From NCBI GenBank assembly GCA_017443845.1, contig JAFSXX010000021.1, positions 1-44,770 of the forward strand: 44,770 nucleotides of DNA, given 5' to 3'. Shown piece after piece: positions 31,725 to 42,478 of the stretch. This DNA is from Bacteroidales bacterium. Lineage in GTDB: Bacteria > Bacteroidota > Bacteroidia > Bacteroidales > UBA932. Each line of letters starts with the position of its first letter. The first letter of the stretch is position 1. A program made the position numbers and the translations under genes. The notes below the pieces were generated by a model. That model was given only the letters and a program-made list of their open reading frames with translations, searched no databases and had not been told where the DNA came from.

Positions 31725-33709
31725 TCATTCTTGGTGAACTTCGCCACCCATCCGCCGCCGGGGGCGAGGGTTGCGGTGATGGTGCCGCCGGAGGTGACTG
31801 TCGTCTCCTCGCGGATGTAGTCGCGTGCGGCCTTGTCGGCATTTACGCCGTCCTTGAATATCTCGGCGCGGTAGGTTCCGGCAGGGAGGAAGGAGAGGTC
31901 GATCTCGGTCTGCCTGGGGTTCCAGTCGGTGAGAAGGCCCACATACCAGTTGCTGCCCTTGCGGCGGGCGGTAAGGATATACTCCCCGATCTTGCCGTCC
32001 AACACAATAGTTTCGTCCCATATCGTGGGGACCGCCGCTATGAAGCCGGTGCACTCGGGCTCGGCCAGATAGTTGGAAGGTGAGTCGCAGAGCATCGTCA
32101 GGGGAGCGTCGAAGATGACGTATTCTGCCAGCTGGCGGCAGCGCGTTCCCTGGCTCATCGGCTCGCTGTTGTTGGGATAGTAGTTGCTGCGGGAGGCGTT
32201 GCGCATCGCACCCTGGGTGTAATCCATAGGGCCGGCCATCATCCTGATGAAAGGTATCGTCACATCGTGCGGGACCTGCTCGAGGTCTTTGGCCCATTTC
32301 ATATGCTCGAGTCCGCGGACTCCCTCGAAGTTGACCACATTGGGGAAGGTGCGGTGAAGTCCCGTAGGCTTGTAAGCGCCGTGGAAGTCGATCATCATCT
32401 TGTACTTGGCTCCCATCTGGGCGCAGCGGGTGTAGAAGTTGACCATATCCTGGTCGTCGCGGTTCATAAAGTCGATCTTGAATCCCTTGACGCCCATCGC
32501 CGAATACTCCCTGAAGACCTTCTCCATATCGCGGTCCACCGCCCAGGTACCGGCCCACAGGATGATGCCGACATTGCGCGCGGCGCCATATTCCACCAGT
32601 TCGCGGATATCGATCTCGGGAATCACCTGGAAGAGGTCGGCCTTCTTGTTGACGGCCCATCCCTCGTCGAGGATGACATACTCGATGCCGTGTTTGGAGG
32701 CGAAGTCGATATAGTATTTGTAGGTGTCGTTGTTGATTCCGGACTCGAAACTGACTCCGTAGATATTCCAGTCGTTCCACCAGTCCCAGGCCACCTTGCC
32801 GGGCCTGACCCAGCTCCAGTCGCCCTTCGCGGGAGCGCTGGCGAGTTTATATACGAGGTCGCTGTCGGCCAGTTCGCGGTCCTTGCGGGAAATCTGTATC
32901 ACCCTCCAGGGGAATACTGCGCCGGGGCGGCAGCTGACCGCGATGAAACTCTCGCGGCTGTTCACCACTCCCTGAAGCATATTGTGTCCGCCCTGCACGG
33001 TGGTTTTGGGCACCCTGGCGTGATAACCCTCGAGGGTCAGGTCGCCATCCGTATTGCAGAGATTCAGGCCGGGAAAGTCGAAGAGGTCGGCCTCGGTTAT
33101 GGCGACCTTCATCCCGCCCGGAGCCTCCGCCACGAGGGGAAGCGCCGCTCCGCGTCCGCGCTCCCATTCCTTGAGTGGAGTATGCGAATAGAGGTTCTCG
33201 AAGGAGCAGAAAAGCTGCTCTTCGAGATTCTTCTTGGTGCTGTTGAGATACTGGATATATGCTTTCCAGTTGCCCGGGAAGCTGAATTCCGCCTTCTCCG
33301 AGATGACTCCGAAGCTCTTTTTCGAACCCGATACGAAGCGGTATGCGACTCCTTCGTCGTATGCCCTGAATATCAGTGAGAAGTCCTTGTAACAGAGCTC
33401 CATTTCGTTGTAACAGTCGAGGACCTTGGCACGTTTGTAAAGGCGGGTCTTGAGGACATTGACCTTACTGCGGCGGTGGGTCCTCTCGAGTTTGGCTCCG
33501 GGGCCGTATATGGTTCCGTCGGATATCTGCATCGAGATGGCCGAAGGGGCCAGGACGGTTATGCCGTCGGCCATTACGGAGTACCTGAAGTTGTCGAAGA
33601 TGACAATAATTCGTCCGTCGGGGGAGGTGAGTTCCAGGGGTTTCTTGTCGGCTGCCGGGGATATGGCGCAGAGGCAGCAAAGGAGGGCAGCAAGAAGGAG
33701 TCGTTTCAT
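31721..33709 (-). CDS. GH97 glycoside hydrolase, probable retaining alpha-galactosidase
   Basis: This 662-residue exported enzyme (signal MKRLLLAALLCCLCAISPAA) is a glycoside hydrolase family 97 member: an N-terminal beta-sandwich (about 25-280), a catalytic barrel (about 290-560, with WDWWNDWNIYG and YVILDEGWA) and a C-terminal sandwich. Family 97 has inverting alpha-glucosidases (SusB) and retaining alpha-galactosidases. The retaining type uses an aspartate nucleophile, and Asp413 in FKIDFMNRDDQ is at the corresponding place, so I favour alpha-galactosidase. Convergent galK fits that. It lies 8 bases after folD and may be the last gene of the hut transcript. Confidence 0.87.
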   Translation of the reverse strand: MKRLLLAALLCCLCAISPAADKKPLELTSPDGRIIVIFDNFRYSVMADGITVLAPSAISMQISDGTIYGPGAKLERTHRRSKVNVLKTRLYKRAKVLDCYNEMELCYKDFSLIFRAYDEGVAYRFVSGSKKSFGVISEKAEFSFPGNWKAYIQYLNSTKKNLEEQLFCSFENLYSHTPLKEWERGRGAALPLVAEAPGGMKVAITEADLFDFPGLNLCNTDGDLTLEGYHARVPKTTVQGGHNMLQGVVNSRESFIAVSCRPGAVFPWRVIQISRKDRELADSDLVYKLASAPAKGDWSWVRPGKVAWDWWNDWNIYGVSFESGINNDTYKYYIDFASKHGIEYVILDEGWAVNKKADLFQVIPEIDIRELVEYGAARNVGIILWAGTWAVDRDMEKVFREYSAMGVKGFKIDFMNRDDQDMVNFYTRCAQMGAKYKMMIDFHGAYKPTGLHRTFPNVVNFEGVRGLEHMKWAKDLEQVPHDVTIPFIRMMAGPMDYTQGAMRNASRSNYYPNNSEPMSQGTRCRQLAEYVIFDAPLTMLCDSPSNYLAEPECTGFIAAVPTIWDETIVLDGKIGEYILTARRKGSNWYVGLLTDWNPRQTEIDLSFLPAGTYRAEIFKDGVNADKAARDYIREETTVTSGGTITATLAPGGGWVAKFTKND

Positions 33710-33717
33710 TTTGCGGT

Positions 33718-34569
33718 CTATTTGTTTACCCTTGCGAGGTAGCAGTCGAGTGTGTTCTGGATGAGCATCGCTATGGTCATCGGGCCTACGCCTCCGGGAA
33801 CGGGGGTGATGTATCCGGCCCTGTCGGCAGCGGCGGCGAAATCGACGTCTCCGCAGAGTTTGCCGTCCTCGCCGCGGTTGATGCCCACGTCGATTACGAC
33901 GGCGCCGGGCTTGACCATATCGCCCGTGATGAGGTGCGCACGGCCTACAGCCGCTATGATTATGTCGGCAGTGAGGGCTATCTCCTTGAGGTTACGGGTG
34001 CGGGAGTGGGCGATTGTAACAGTCGCGTTTTCGTTGAGCAGAAGGGTCGCTACCGGCTTTCCGACCAGTTCGCCGCGGCCTACCACAAGGGCGTGCTTGC
34101 CTTCGATTTCGGTGCCGGTGGTCTTGATCAGGTGTATGCAGGCCCTTGGGGTGCAGGGGGCGACGTAGCCTTTCTTGACGGTGAAGCCGCCTTTCATTCC
34201 GAAGAACCCGTCCACATCCTTATGGGGATCGACGGCCGCAATGACGGCGTCCTTGTCGATATGTTTGGGTACTGGCAGCTGGACCAGGATGCCGTCGACG
34301 GTGTTGTCGGCGTTGAGTTTTGCGATGACATCCAGGAGTTCCTGCTGAGTAGTGCTCTCAGGCATACGGATAACCTCGGAGACCATCCCGACCTTCTTGG
34401 CGGCTATCTCCTTGTTGCGGACATAGACCTGGCTTGCAGGATCCTCGCCTACGATGATCACGTACAGTCCCGGCCTGCGGCCGTAAGTATTTCCGTATTC
34501 CTCGACCTTCGCGGCCATCTCGGCATAAAGCCCCGCCGCTATTGCTTTTCCATCGATAATCTGTGCCAT
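33718..34569 (-). CDS. folD: Bifunctional methylene-THF dehydrogenase / methenyl-THF cyclohydrolase
   Basis: This 283-residue enzyme interconverts methylene-, methenyl- and formyl-tetrahydrofolate. FolD motifs are clear: YVIIVGEDPASQVYVRNK with the catalytic Tyr and Lys region, VDGILVQLPVPKHID, PCTPRACIHLI, VVGRGELVGKPVATLL and the C-terminal TPVPGGVGPMTIAML. It lies 15 bases after hutI. In this operon it can take the 5,10-methenyl-THF released by FtcD during histidine breakdown, a sensible metabolic link. It is likely to serve general one-carbon metabolism too. Confidence 0.95.
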   Translation of the reverse strand: MAQIIDGKAIAAGLYAEMAAKVEEYGNTYGRRPGLYVIIVGEDPASQVYVRNKEIAAKKVGMVSEVIRMPESTTQQELLDVIAKLNADNTVDGILVQLPVPKHIDKDAVIAAVDPHKDVDGFFGMKGGFTVKKGYVAPCTPRACIHLIKTTGTEIEGKHALVVGRGELVGKPVATLLLNENATVTIAHSRTRNLKEIALTADIIIAAVGRAHLITGDMVKPGAVVIDVGINRGEDGKLCGDVDFAAAADRAGYITPVPGGVGPMTIAMLIQNTLDCYLARVNK

Positions 34570-34584
34570 GTTATAATCGTAAAA

Positions 34585-35808
34585 TCATTGTATCTCGCCG
34601 TTTAAGTAAATGGAACTTATGAAAGGCGAATGGTGAAGATATGCAATTTTCGTCAGATTCCATCCTGGATGGGTCAAAATAATATTCGCGCGCTTGCCGC
34701 GGGTAATCGATCCGACCACATCGGAGACCCCCATCGCATAGGCGCTGTTGAGCGTCACGGCATTGAATGCTCGGGCGGGAGTCAGGCGCATCCTGATGCA
34801 GCCCAGCGCCATTACGAAACGCATATCGCCCGAAGGGGAGGAGCCTGGATTATAGTCCGAAGCGAGGGCTATTCCAAGCCCTGCCGCTATATAATCCTTG
34901 GCCCGCCCGTAGGGGATTCCCAGGAAGAACGACGAACCCGGCAGCATCGTCGGCATTGTCGAAGTGCCGCGCAGGGCCTCGATCTCCGCGTCCGTGGTGC
35001 GCTCCAGATGATCCACCGAAAGTGCGCCGTAACGGACTCCGACCTGGACTCCGCCGCTGACGGCGAGCTCGTTGGCGTGAATCTTCGGCCTCAGGCCGGC
35101 AGCCGCTCCCGCCTCGAGAATCCGGGCGGTATCTTCGACAGTGAAGAACCCTTCGTCGCAGAACACATCCACAAAATCGGCATAGCGGGCCGCATCGGGC
35201 ATCATCCGGCAGACGGCATCCACATAGCCTTCGTGGGTATATCCGCGTCCCACGGCGTGGGCGCCGAGGAAAGTGGAACGGATCAGGGCGGGGGAGGTGC
35301 GCTTGATGCGGTCGATCACCCGCAGCATCTTCATCTCGTCCTCGGGATTCAGGCCGTAGCCGCTCTTTATCTCGATGGCTCCGGTACCTTTGGCGATCAT
35401 CTCGCCGACGCGCTCCATCGACTGGCGGTAGAGCTCTTTCTCCGATGTGCGGTGAAGCAGGTCGGAAGAATTGAGGATGCCGCCTCCGCGGGCCGCGATC
35501 TCCTCGTAGGAGAGACCGTTGATCTTGTCGAGGAACTCACCGTCGCGGCATCCGGCATAGACGATATGGGTGTGGCTGTCGCAGAAGGCGGGCATAACCA
35601 TACCTCCGCGGGCATCCACCACCTCATCGGCATTATCCGGCACGGGGCGGGAGGCATCGCCGAAATCGGCTATGAGCCCATCCTCGACCAGCAGCCAGGC
35701 ATTTTCGAACGCATCGACCTCATCCATCTGAGGTCCCTCCTTGCGGAGCAGACCTTCGGGGACGATGCCTGCGAGCGTGCCTATGTTGACGAAGAGTTTT
35801 CTCATCAT
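34585..35808 (-). CDS. hutI: Imidazolonepropionase
   Basis: This 407-residue amidohydrolase opens the imidazolone ring of 4-imidazolone-5-propionate to N-formimino-glutamate, step 3 of histidine degradation. It shows the metal-ligand histidines in DSHTHIVYAG near 70, IEIKSGYGL, KIHANELAVSGG, LSVDHLE and LASDYNPGSSPSG. The frame continues 99 codons upstream, but that is shadow of hutH. The adjacent ATGs at 35808 and 35805 are the real start region; 35808 makes the usual 4-base overlap with the hutH stop. Length fits the family. Confidence 0.94.
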   Translation of the reverse strand: MMRKLFVNIGTLAGIVPEGLLRKEGPQMDEVDAFENAWLLVEDGLIADFGDASRPVPDNADEVVDARGGMVMPAFCDSHTHIVYAGCRDGEFLDKINGLSYEEIAARGGGILNSSDLLHRTSEKELYRQSMERVGEMIAKGTGAIEIKSGYGLNPEDEMKMLRVIDRIKRTSPALIRSTFLGAHAVGRGYTHEGYVDAVCRMMPDAARYADFVDVFCDEGFFTVEDTARILEAGAAAGLRPKIHANELAVSGGVQVGVRYGALSVDHLERTTDAEIEALRGTSTMPTMLPGSSFFLGIPYGRAKDYIAAGLGIALASDYNPGSSPSGDMRFVMALGCIRMRLTPARAFNAVTLNSAYAMGVSDVVGSITRGKRANIILTHPGWNLTKIAYLHHSPFISSIYLNGEIQ

Positions 35809-37289
35809 ATATCGAGTTTGCGGTCGATGAATGCCGCCGATTTCTCCATCAGCGGATGCAGATATGTATCGACATCCACGAAGGGAACGCACTCGCGGAA
35901 CTCGCGGTAAAGCGTCTCGATCTTTTCGGAACTGCGGGCGGGACGGCGGAATTCGAGAGCCTGGGCCGCGTTCATCAATTCGATGCCGAGCACGGTGCGT
36001 ACATTGTCCACCACTCGCACCAGCTTGGTGGCGGCGTTGGCGCCCATACTGACGTGATCCTCCTGTCCGCCCGAAGAGGGGATGGAGTCGCACGATGCGG
36101 GCCAACAGAGCCCCTTGTTCTGGCTGACGATCGATGCCGCCGCATACTGCGGAATCATAAAGCCGCTGTTGAGTCCCGGCTTGGCCACGAGGTACATCGG
36201 AAGGCCGCGGTAGCCGTGTATCAGCAGATAGACGCGCCTCTCGGAGATGCTCGCGAGCTCCGACATCGCAACTGCCAGCATATCCATCGGGATGGCGATG
36301 GGCTCGCCGTGGAAATTACCGGCCGAGATAACCATATCCTCCTCGGGGAAGATATTGGGATTGTCGGTCGCCGAATTGATCTCAGTCTCAATGACCGAGG
36401 CCACATAGCGTATGGTATCCTTGACAGCGCCGTGAACCTGCGGGATGCAGCGGAACGAATAGGGATCCTGCACGTGCTCCTTGGGACGGCGTACCATCTC
36501 GCTGCCGTCGAGCAACTCCATGAAACGGGCCGCTGTCTCGATCTGGCCGCGGTGCGGGCGGATGAGGTGGGTCTGCGGATAGAAGGGCTCGATGCGGCCG
36601 TCATAAGCCTCGAGCGACATCGCGCCGATGGTGTCGGCCCACGCCGAGAGCTTCTGCGCCCTGAGGACGGACCATACCGCGTGTGCGCTCATGAACTGGG
36701 TGCCGTTGAGCAGTGCAAGGCCTTCTTTCGACTGGAGCCGGATGGGCTCCCAGCCGAACTCCTTCCAGACTTCGGCCGAGGAACGCACCTTGCCCTTGTA
36801 CTCCACTTCGCCGAGGCCTATGATGGGCAGGCAGAGGTGGGCGAGAGGGGCGAGGTCGCCTGAAGCGCCGAGCGAACCCTGCTGGTAAACCACCGGCAGG
36901 ATATCGTTGTTGAACATATCGATGAGCCTCTGTACGGTAACCAGCTGCGCGCCGGAATGGCCGTAGGAGAGGGACTGGACTTTCAGGAGGAGCATCAGCT
37001 TGACGATCTCGCCGCGTACGCGGTCGCCCGCACCACAGGCGTGCGACATTACGAGATTGTGCTGGAGCTGCGAAAGATCCTCGGCGGGAATCGTGACGTT
37101 GCAGAGCGATCCGAATCCGGTAGTCACTCCGTAAACAGGCCGTCCGATATCCTCCATTTTGCTGTCGAGGAAGCGGCGGCAGGTCTCAATTGCCTCGATG
37201 GCCTGCGGGGAGAGGGCTATCTGCTCCCCGTTTTCGATTATATGCTGGACTCTCTCCAGCGAGAGGTGGTCGTGTGATATATAGTGCAT
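35805..37289 (-). CDS. hutH: Histidine ammonia-lyase
   Basis: This 494-residue enzyme removes ammonia from histidine to give urocanate. The self-forming MIO cofactor triad is Ala142-Ser143-Gly144 in GSLGASGDLAPLAHL. Tyr53 lies in YGVTTGFG, and His83 in MSHACG is the residue that marks histidine rather than phenylalanine specificity. GTQFMSAHAVW and EINSATDNPNIF are further family marks. It starts 1 base after the hutU stop and overlaps hutI. Length is slightly below the usual 500-510. Confidence 0.95.
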   Translation of the reverse strand: MHYISHDHLSLERVQHIIENGEQIALSPQAIEAIETCRRFLDSKMEDIGRPVYGVTTGFGSLCNVTIPAEDLSQLQHNLVMSHACGAGDRVRGEIVKLMLLLKVQSLSYGHSGAQLVTVQRLIDMFNNDILPVVYQQGSLGASGDLAPLAHLCLPIIGLGEVEYKGKVRSSAEVWKEFGWEPIRLQSKEGLALLNGTQFMSAHAVWSVLRAQKLSAWADTIGAMSLEAYDGRIEPFYPQTHLIRPHRGQIETAARFMELLDGSEMVRRPKEHVQDPYSFRCIPQVHGAVKDTIRYVASVIETEINSATDNPNIFPEEDMVISAGNFHGEPIAIPMDMLAVAMSELASISERRVYLLIHGYRGLPMYLVAKPGLNSGFMIPQYAAASIVSQNKGLCWPASCDSIPSSGGQEDHVSMGANAATKLVRVVDNVRTVLGIELMNAAQALEFRRPARSSEKIETLYREFRECVPFVDVDTYLHPLMEKSAAFIDRKLDI

Positions 37290-37290
37290 T

Positions 37291-39303
<2,013 letters not shown>

Positions 39304-39313
39304 ACCTGTCGTT

Positions 39314-39373
39314 AATAATTAGGTCCGTCATTCCCGAATAATTAGGTCCGTCATTCCCGCGAAGGCGGGAATC
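39314..39373. repeat. 23-bp direct duplication ending in a GTCAT-type hairpin, ftcD-hutU gap
   Basis: The stretch 39314-39336 (AATAATTAGG then TCCGTCATTCCCG) is repeated exactly at 39337-39359. Only the second copy continues into a hairpin: ATTCCCGC (39353-39360), loop GAAG, GCGGGAAT (39365-39372). The framing CCGTCAT and ATC match the elements at 44474-44540. In the operon transcript it could slow or process RNA between ftcD and hutU. Confidence 0.88.
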
Positions 39374-39374
39374 T

Positions 39375-41084
39375 CTATCCCTCAATATGTCCGTTAACAA
39401 CCTCCAAAACCTTATCCTGAAGCACGGTCGCCTCCTTTACGATTTCAGCTGCGCGGGCGATGAGCGGCTCAGCGGGCTTCTTGTCCTTGAGGCCGGAAGC
39501 GTTTATGCGGACATTGAGCTCAGCGCCACGGATAGCCGCGAGAGCCGCGAGTGCAGCCACGCCAGAGTCGGAAGCCGAAGCCGGATTTCCCTTCTCGGCC
39601 ATCTCAAGCGCGATGGGGAGGGCCTTGAACGAAGCCTCCATCGTCTTGAGAGGAACAGATGCCGCATAGAGGGTTGCCTCTTCGAGGGCCTTCACGCGCG
39701 CCTCCTTGTCCTCCGGAGTATCCTTGGGCATCGAGAGCGCGTCCATGATACGGTCGAATGCCGCGGTATCCTCATCCACGAGGTCGATGAGCTCCTTCAT
39801 CAGCGCCTGACCCTTTTCGGCTACGTCGGAGAACTCCTTCCAGCGGTCGTCCCATCCGCGCTTGTGCGAGGAGAGGTTGGCCACCATCGTGCCGAGGGCT
39901 GCCGAGAGGGCGCCCATATATGCCGAGATCGATCCTCCGCCGGGAGCGGGAGATTCGGATGCGGTCTCCTTCGCGAAACCTTCGCAGGTCATCCTCACGA
40001 GCCTGTGGGCCTTTGCCTCGGCCTCCTCGTCGGCCAACAGGTATTCGATGACCTTCTCCCTGGGATTGAAAGGCTTGAGATCGTCGAGCGACATCGACTT
40101 GACGGCTATCTTCATTATCTCTTCTTCGGAGATTCCGAGCGAACGCTGCTGCCTTTCGAGATAGAATTTGCCGGCTTCCATCAGCACGCGTTTAGGGACC
40201 AGGCCCACGATCTCGGCGCCTGTAACCCTGAGGCCGCGGGCTGCGGCAGCGCGGGTAACCTCCTCATAAGCCACGTGGAGGGGAGTGGCGTCGATATCGG
40301 TGATGTTCATCGATACCTGCGCGATGCCATATTCGTCGATGTACCATCCGATGGCCTTGCAGCCCTTGAGGGTACCGGGAATCCATATCTGCTCGCCGTT
40401 CTCGTCCTTGAGAAGCTTGCCGGTGAGGGAGCCGCCCTCGCGGGCCTTGCGGCCCTTCTCGCGTACGTCGAAAGCAACGGCCATCGCGCGGCGGACGGAA
40501 GTGGTATTGAGGTTATAGTTGACAGCAACAAGGAAGTTACGGGCGCCCACATTTGTGGCACCGGCCTTTGCTGCGGTCTCGGTATATGTCTCGGGACTGA
40601 AATCGGGACGGCGCTCGGGATCGGCTATCTTCTCCGCGAGAGCCTCGTATTCACCGGCGCGGCAGACTGCCAGATTGCGGCGCTCGGGCTTGTAGGCCGC
40701 CGACTCATAGCAATAGCAGGGGATACCCAATTCAACAAAAAGGCGCTCCGCCAGCTTTCTTGCCAATGAAGCGCACTCTTCGAGCGTAATGCCCGAAACG
40801 GGAATGAGCGGGAGCACGTCGGTGGCCCCGCTGCGGGGATGGGCGCCGTGATGCTTCCTCATATCGATCAGTTCCTGCGCTTTTTTCGCTCCGCGGAATG
40901 CGGCTTCGCATACGGCGTCGGGCTCACCCACAAAAGTTACTACCGTACGGTTGGTCGCCTCTCCCGGATCCACGTCGAGGACCTTGACTCCCTCTACGGC
41001 TCCGATAGCTGCTACTATAGAGTCTATTACAGACATATCGCGTCCTTCACTGTAATTGGGGACGCACTCGATGATTTGTTTCAT
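39375..41084 (-). CDS. ftcD: Glutamate formimidoyltransferase fused to formimidoyl-THF cyclodeaminase
   Basis: This 569-residue bifunctional enzyme moves the formimino group of N-formimino-glutamate to tetrahydrofolate and then releases ammonia to leave 5,10-methenyl-THF. Residues 1-325 are the formiminotransferase (IECVPNYSEGRD, KHHGAHPRSGATDV with catalytic His82, GATNVGARNFLVAVNYNLN). Residues 360-569 are the all-helical cyclodeaminase (SESPAPGGGSISAYMGAL, GNPASASDSGVAAL). The fused form is the mammalian-like arrangement, also seen in Bacteroidetes. It is the first gene of the hut operon. A near-match -7 box (TATCTTTA on the minus strand, 41123-41130, last base off) lies about 38 bases upstream. 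Confidence 0.94.
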   Translation of the reverse strand: MKQIIECVPNYSEGRDMSVIDSIVAAIGAVEGVKVLDVDPGEATNRTVVTFVGEPDAVCEAAFRGAKKAQELIDMRKHHGAHPRSGATDVLPLIPVSGITLEECASLARKLAERLFVELGIPCYCYESAAYKPERRNLAVCRAGEYEALAEKIADPERRPDFSPETYTETAAKAGATNVGARNFLVAVNYNLNTTSVRRAMAVAFDVREKGRKAREGGSLTGKLLKDENGEQIWIPGTLKGCKAIGWYIDEYGIAQVSMNITDIDATPLHVAYEEVTRAAAARGLRVTGAEIVGLVPKRVLMEAGKFYLERQQRSLGISEEEIMKIAVKSMSLDDLKPFNPREKVIEYLLADEEAEAKAHRLVRMTCEGFAKETASESPAPGGGSISAYMGALSAALGTMVANLSSHKRGWDDRWKEFSDVAEKGQALMKELIDLVDEDTAAFDRIMDALSMPKDTPEDKEARVKALEEATLYAASVPLKTMEASFKALPIALEMAEKGNPASASDSGVAALAALAAIRGAELNVRINASGLKDKKPAEPLIARAAEIVKEATVLQDKVLEVVNGHIEG

Positions 41085-41236
41085 ATAAAGTAATTGTAAG
41101 TAATTGTTTTCGTTTTAATCGGTAAAGATATTGATTTTTTGTGAATAATTCGAGAAGATATTGGTGCGGAGGCGGCGCTTCCTGTGAATGGCGGGCTCCC
41201 TATGTCCGATTTTGGGTCTTTGGGGCGCCGGTGATA

Positions 41237-41314
41237 GAGACCTGCCGGGAACTTGCAGGTCTCCATCAAAAACGGCCATTTTCGATGGAGACCTGCGCTT
41301 TTTCCGCAGGTCTC
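41237..41314. repeat. Nested palindromes in the 307-bp gap between ftcD and the next gene
   Basis: No gene is seen in 41085-41391. Its main structure is three interlocking inverted repeats: GAGACCTGC (41237-41245) with GCAGGTCTC (41255-41263); GGTCTCCATC (41258-41267) with GATGGAGACC (41284-41293); and GAGACCTGCG (41288-41297) with CGCAGGTCTC (41305-41314). The middle loop on the minus strand reads GAAAATGGCCGTTTTT, close to AAATATGGCCGTTTTT of the last unit upstream of galK. AT-rich flanks hold the promoters of both neighbours. Confidence 0.88.
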
Positions 41315-41358
41315 GCTCACTTTTCTTCCGGCATCTGCGGTTGGATGGGGATATTTCT

Positions 41359-41366
41359 TACCTTTG
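41359..41366 (+). promoter_or_regulatory. -7 box of the TPR-like membrane protein gene
   Basis: TACCTTTG matches TAnnTTTG and lies 25 bases before ATG 41392, the common spacing in this window. Confidence 0.55.
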
Positions 41367-41391
41367 ATAATTATTTGAATCCCACGGTCCA

Positions 41392-41976
41392 ATGAAAAAA
41401 CACGACGAAAGCGAAATCGATGATATGATCAACCTGGCTATCGAGCACGACGCTGAAAGGAGTCATCAAGAACGTTTGGCCAGAAGGCGTAAGATAACCC
41501 TGTGGGCCATCCCCGTAATCCTGGCGCTTTCGGCGGTTGGTTACGTGATCGTGAAGCACCAGCGCCTGGTCGAAAGAGGTTACGACACTGCGACTATGCT
41601 TATCGGAGGCGCTTCAAGCCTCGACAATCCATTCTATCCCGAAGCGGAAGATATCTCATCTTCACTCGGCGCCGCCGCAGCCCTGGTCAAATCCGGCAGC
41701 TATACCGCCGCCAAGGATTCCCTCGATATCCTCACCACCCGGATCGACACCGAATTGGCCTTTGACGGCGACGACGGCTCAAACGAGCAGCGGCGCTTAT
41801 CCCTTCTCTCGCTCAAAGATGAAGCCCAGTGGTGCCGCGCCCTGCTTATGCTCAAGTCCAAGCGTCCGCGCAAGGCGCGCGTGATTCTGGAATCCATATC
41901 CGCTTCTGAAGGACAGCATGCTGACGAAGCCAGGGGATTGCTGGATGAGGTTTGGGAAAATAGCTCCACGAAATGA
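41392..41976 (+). CDS. Membrane-anchored protein with TPR-like C-terminal part, unknown function
   Basis: I do not recognise this 194-residue protein as a named family. It has a charged cytoplasmic N-terminus (KKHDESEIDDMINLAIEHDAERSHQERLARRRK), one membrane helix at about 34-54, and a helical C-terminal part with paired helices (ALVKSGSYTAAKDSLDILT, LMLKSKRPRKARVILESIS) like tetratricopeptide repeats. Proteins of this shape in Bacteroidetes often act as scaffolds in envelope complexes, but that is only analogy. It stands alone, with its own promoter box and an 80-bp gap to osmC. Confidence 0.72.
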   Translation: MKKHDESEIDDMINLAIEHDAERSHQERLARRRKITLWAIPVILALSAVGYVIVKHQRLVERGYDTATMLIGGASSLDNPFYPEAEDISSSLGAAAALVKSGSYTAAKDSLDILTTRIDTELAFDGDDGSNEQRRLSLLSLKDEAQWCRALLMLKSKRPRKARVILESISASEGQHADEARGLLDEVWENSSTK

Positions 41977-42021
41977 CTTCAGACTTCGTGGAAATAGTTT
42001 TGTTTTCTGCGGCTTAATGTC

Positions 42022-42029
42022 GATATTTG
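42022..42029 (+). promoter_or_regulatory. Possible -7 box of the OsmC gene
   Basis: GATATTTG differs from TAnnTTTG at the first base and lies 27 bases before ATG 42057. A perfect match, TAGTTTTG at 41995-42002, is further upstream. Either could serve. Confidence 0.35.
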
Positions 42030-42056
42030 TGGATGGACTAAGTAAACAATCAGATT

Positions 42057-42464
42057 ATGACAAAGATAAAAACCACCTACATCGGCAATCTCCATTGCGA
42101 GGCCGAGCATCTTGATTCGGGCGTGAAGATTATGACTTCGGCGCCTAAGGACAATAACGGGGAGGGGGACTGCTTCTCGCCGACAGATCTTTTCGCGACT
42201 TCGCTGGGATGCTGCATGCTTACCATTATGGGGATCGCCGCGCGGACTCACGGATTCAAGCTCGAGGGTACAACCATTACCACCGAGAAGGTGATGGCTG
42301 CAAACCCTCGCCGCGTAGCGGAGCTCAGGCTCGAAATTAATTTCCCCAAGGATGCAAATTATTCGGACAAGGAGAAGGAGATTATCGAGCGTGCGGCGCA
42401 TACCTGCCCGGTGGGCAACAGCCTCGGCGCAGATGTGAAGGAGACCATTATTTTCAATTATTGA
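42057..42464 (+). CDS. OsmC family peroxiredoxin-like protein
   Basis: This 135-residue protein belongs to the OsmC/Ohr superfamily, thiol peroxidases that reduce organic hydroperoxides. The two reactive cysteines are at LGCCMLT (Cys52 or Cys53) and HTCPVGNSL (Cys117). The sequence is closer to the general OsmC (YhfA-like) branch than to Ohr. It probably leads a transcript with the following lipoprotein and luxS genes, with gaps of 14 and 13 bases. A role in oxidative or sulfur-metabolite stress is plausible. Confidence 0.9.
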   Translation: MTKIKTTYIGNLHCEAEHLDSGVKIMTSAPKDNNGEGDCFSPTDLFATSLGCCMLTIMGIAARTHGFKLEGTTITTEKVMAANPRRVAELRLEINFPKDANYSDKEKEIIERAAHTCPVGNSLGADVKETIIFNY

Positions 42465-42478
42465 CCGGTTCAGGGATT

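Noticed and set aside
35809-36105. 99-residue N-terminal extension of imidazolonepropionase
   Set aside because: It is arginine-rich shadow of hutH. The adjacent ATGs at the hutH stop give the standard protein.
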